Of a stretch of 64,000 bases of DNA, positions 63,783 to 64,000 are shown piece by piece. This DNA comes from Clostridiales bacterium 38-18 (GTDB lineage Bacteria; Bacillota; Clostridia; Peptostreptococcales; Acidaminobacteraceae). Made by a program: the position numbers and the translations under genes. The notes beneath the pieces are model-generated. The model ran no database searches and was not told where the DNA came from. It saw only the letters and a list, made by a program, of their open reading frames with translations. Location of the stretch: positions 366,458-430,457 of the forward strand of contig MKTL01000016.1 of the NCBI GenBank assembly GCA_001897605.1, in the 5' to 3' direction. Position 1 is the stretch's first letter, and each line of letters opens with the position of its first letter.

Positions 63783-63785
63783 AGA

Positions 63786-64000
63786 TTACTCCTTTTTTAA
63801 TGTCTCTTTGTAGGTGACATATGTGTTGAGCGTTTCCATGTAGTTTAATATGCTACCTGAGCGCTCTTTTTTTATCTGAAATTCCTTTAACATGGCTTTA
63901 TATGGAATAGATCGCCTTGTGCTATCTTTTGTGTAATAATCGGCAATCATTTCATATGGCACCAGATAGAATTCATCATTGAACTTAAAATGGATGATGA
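63786..64000 (-). CDS. C-terminal part of an unrecognised protein (cut by window edge)
   Basis: About 71 codons are open from the window edge to a TAA at 63788-63786. The peptide is basic and helical in character, including HFKFNDEFYLVPYEMIADYY and ending TYVTYKETLKKE. I do not recognise a family. It ends 3 bp before the phzF-like start. Confidence 0.7.
   Translation of the reverse strand, partial: IIHFKFNDEFYLVPYEMIADYYTKDSTRRSIPYKAMLKEFQIKKERSGSILNYMETLNTYVTYKETLKKE

Overview
The window is chromosomal DNA from a low-GC Bacillota, most likely an anaerobic Clostridia. Grounds: AT-rich intergenic DNA with strong GGAGG ribosome sites, a hybrid cluster protein, SigI- and SpoVB-type proteins, a T-box leader, a FabK-based type II fatty acid operon, and a LevR-type sigma-54 activator. 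I cannot name the genus. No rRNA, tRNA, CRISPR array, prophage or insertion sequence was seen. Most of it is core metabolism, with a few accessory-looking modules.

Layout. 0-6.3 kb: hybrid cluster protein gene (5' end cut off), a HAD phosphatase, then aroB-aroA-aroC. 6.5-12.4 kb: a soluble chemoreceptor and livH-livM-livG-livF-livJ, preceded by a sequence that fits the sigma-54 promoter consensus exactly and by a large dyad. 12.6-16.7 kb: two alpha/beta hydrolases, an orphan SigI-like sigma factor and a SpoVB/MurJ-type flippase. 16.8-20.9 kb (minus): complete arginine-to-spermidine operon speD-speA-speE-speB. 21.2-23.4 kb (minus): heavy-metal P1B ATPase with an ArsR/SmtB-type operator. 23.5-26.8 kb: U32 peptidase and class III aminotransferase, followed by a ten-unit 19-bp tandem repeat.

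27.1-32.9 kb: ubiD-ubiA-ubiX (carboxy-lyase, prenyltransferase, prenyl-FMN synthase) in one overlapping minus-strand operon with an ABC ATPase and permease; the lipoprotein binding subunit is divergent. This looks like uptake of an aromatic acid followed by prenylation and decarboxylation, a plausible quinone salvage or late menaquinone route. 33-40.5 kb (minus): a MarR regulator, proB-proA, and acpP-fabK-fabD-fabG-fabF-fabZ.

40.8-49.5 kb: a YdjI-like SPFH/zinc-ribbon protein with its YdjG-like partner, a two-component system, then a lipoprotein and an ABC-2 exporter; this looks like an envelope-stress region but lacks pspA. 49.6-57.6 kb: YjbQ, a LevR-type activator, and a second sigma-54 promoter driving a dedicated HPr, an N-acetylglucosamine-kinase-like protein, lactose/cellobiose-type PTS IIB-IIC-IIA and a DUF871/MupG-like phosphoglycosidase, probably for an amino-sugar disaccharide. 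57.7-64 kb: an MFS transporter, a LysR regulator divergent from a T-box-controlled cysK-cysE pair, an iron-sulfur protein, a PhzF-like protein and the cut-off end of an unrecognised gene.

Functions are assigned from motifs and family knowledge by eye; no database search was run. Start codons were chosen from ribosome-binding-site spacing and often differ from the longest open frame.
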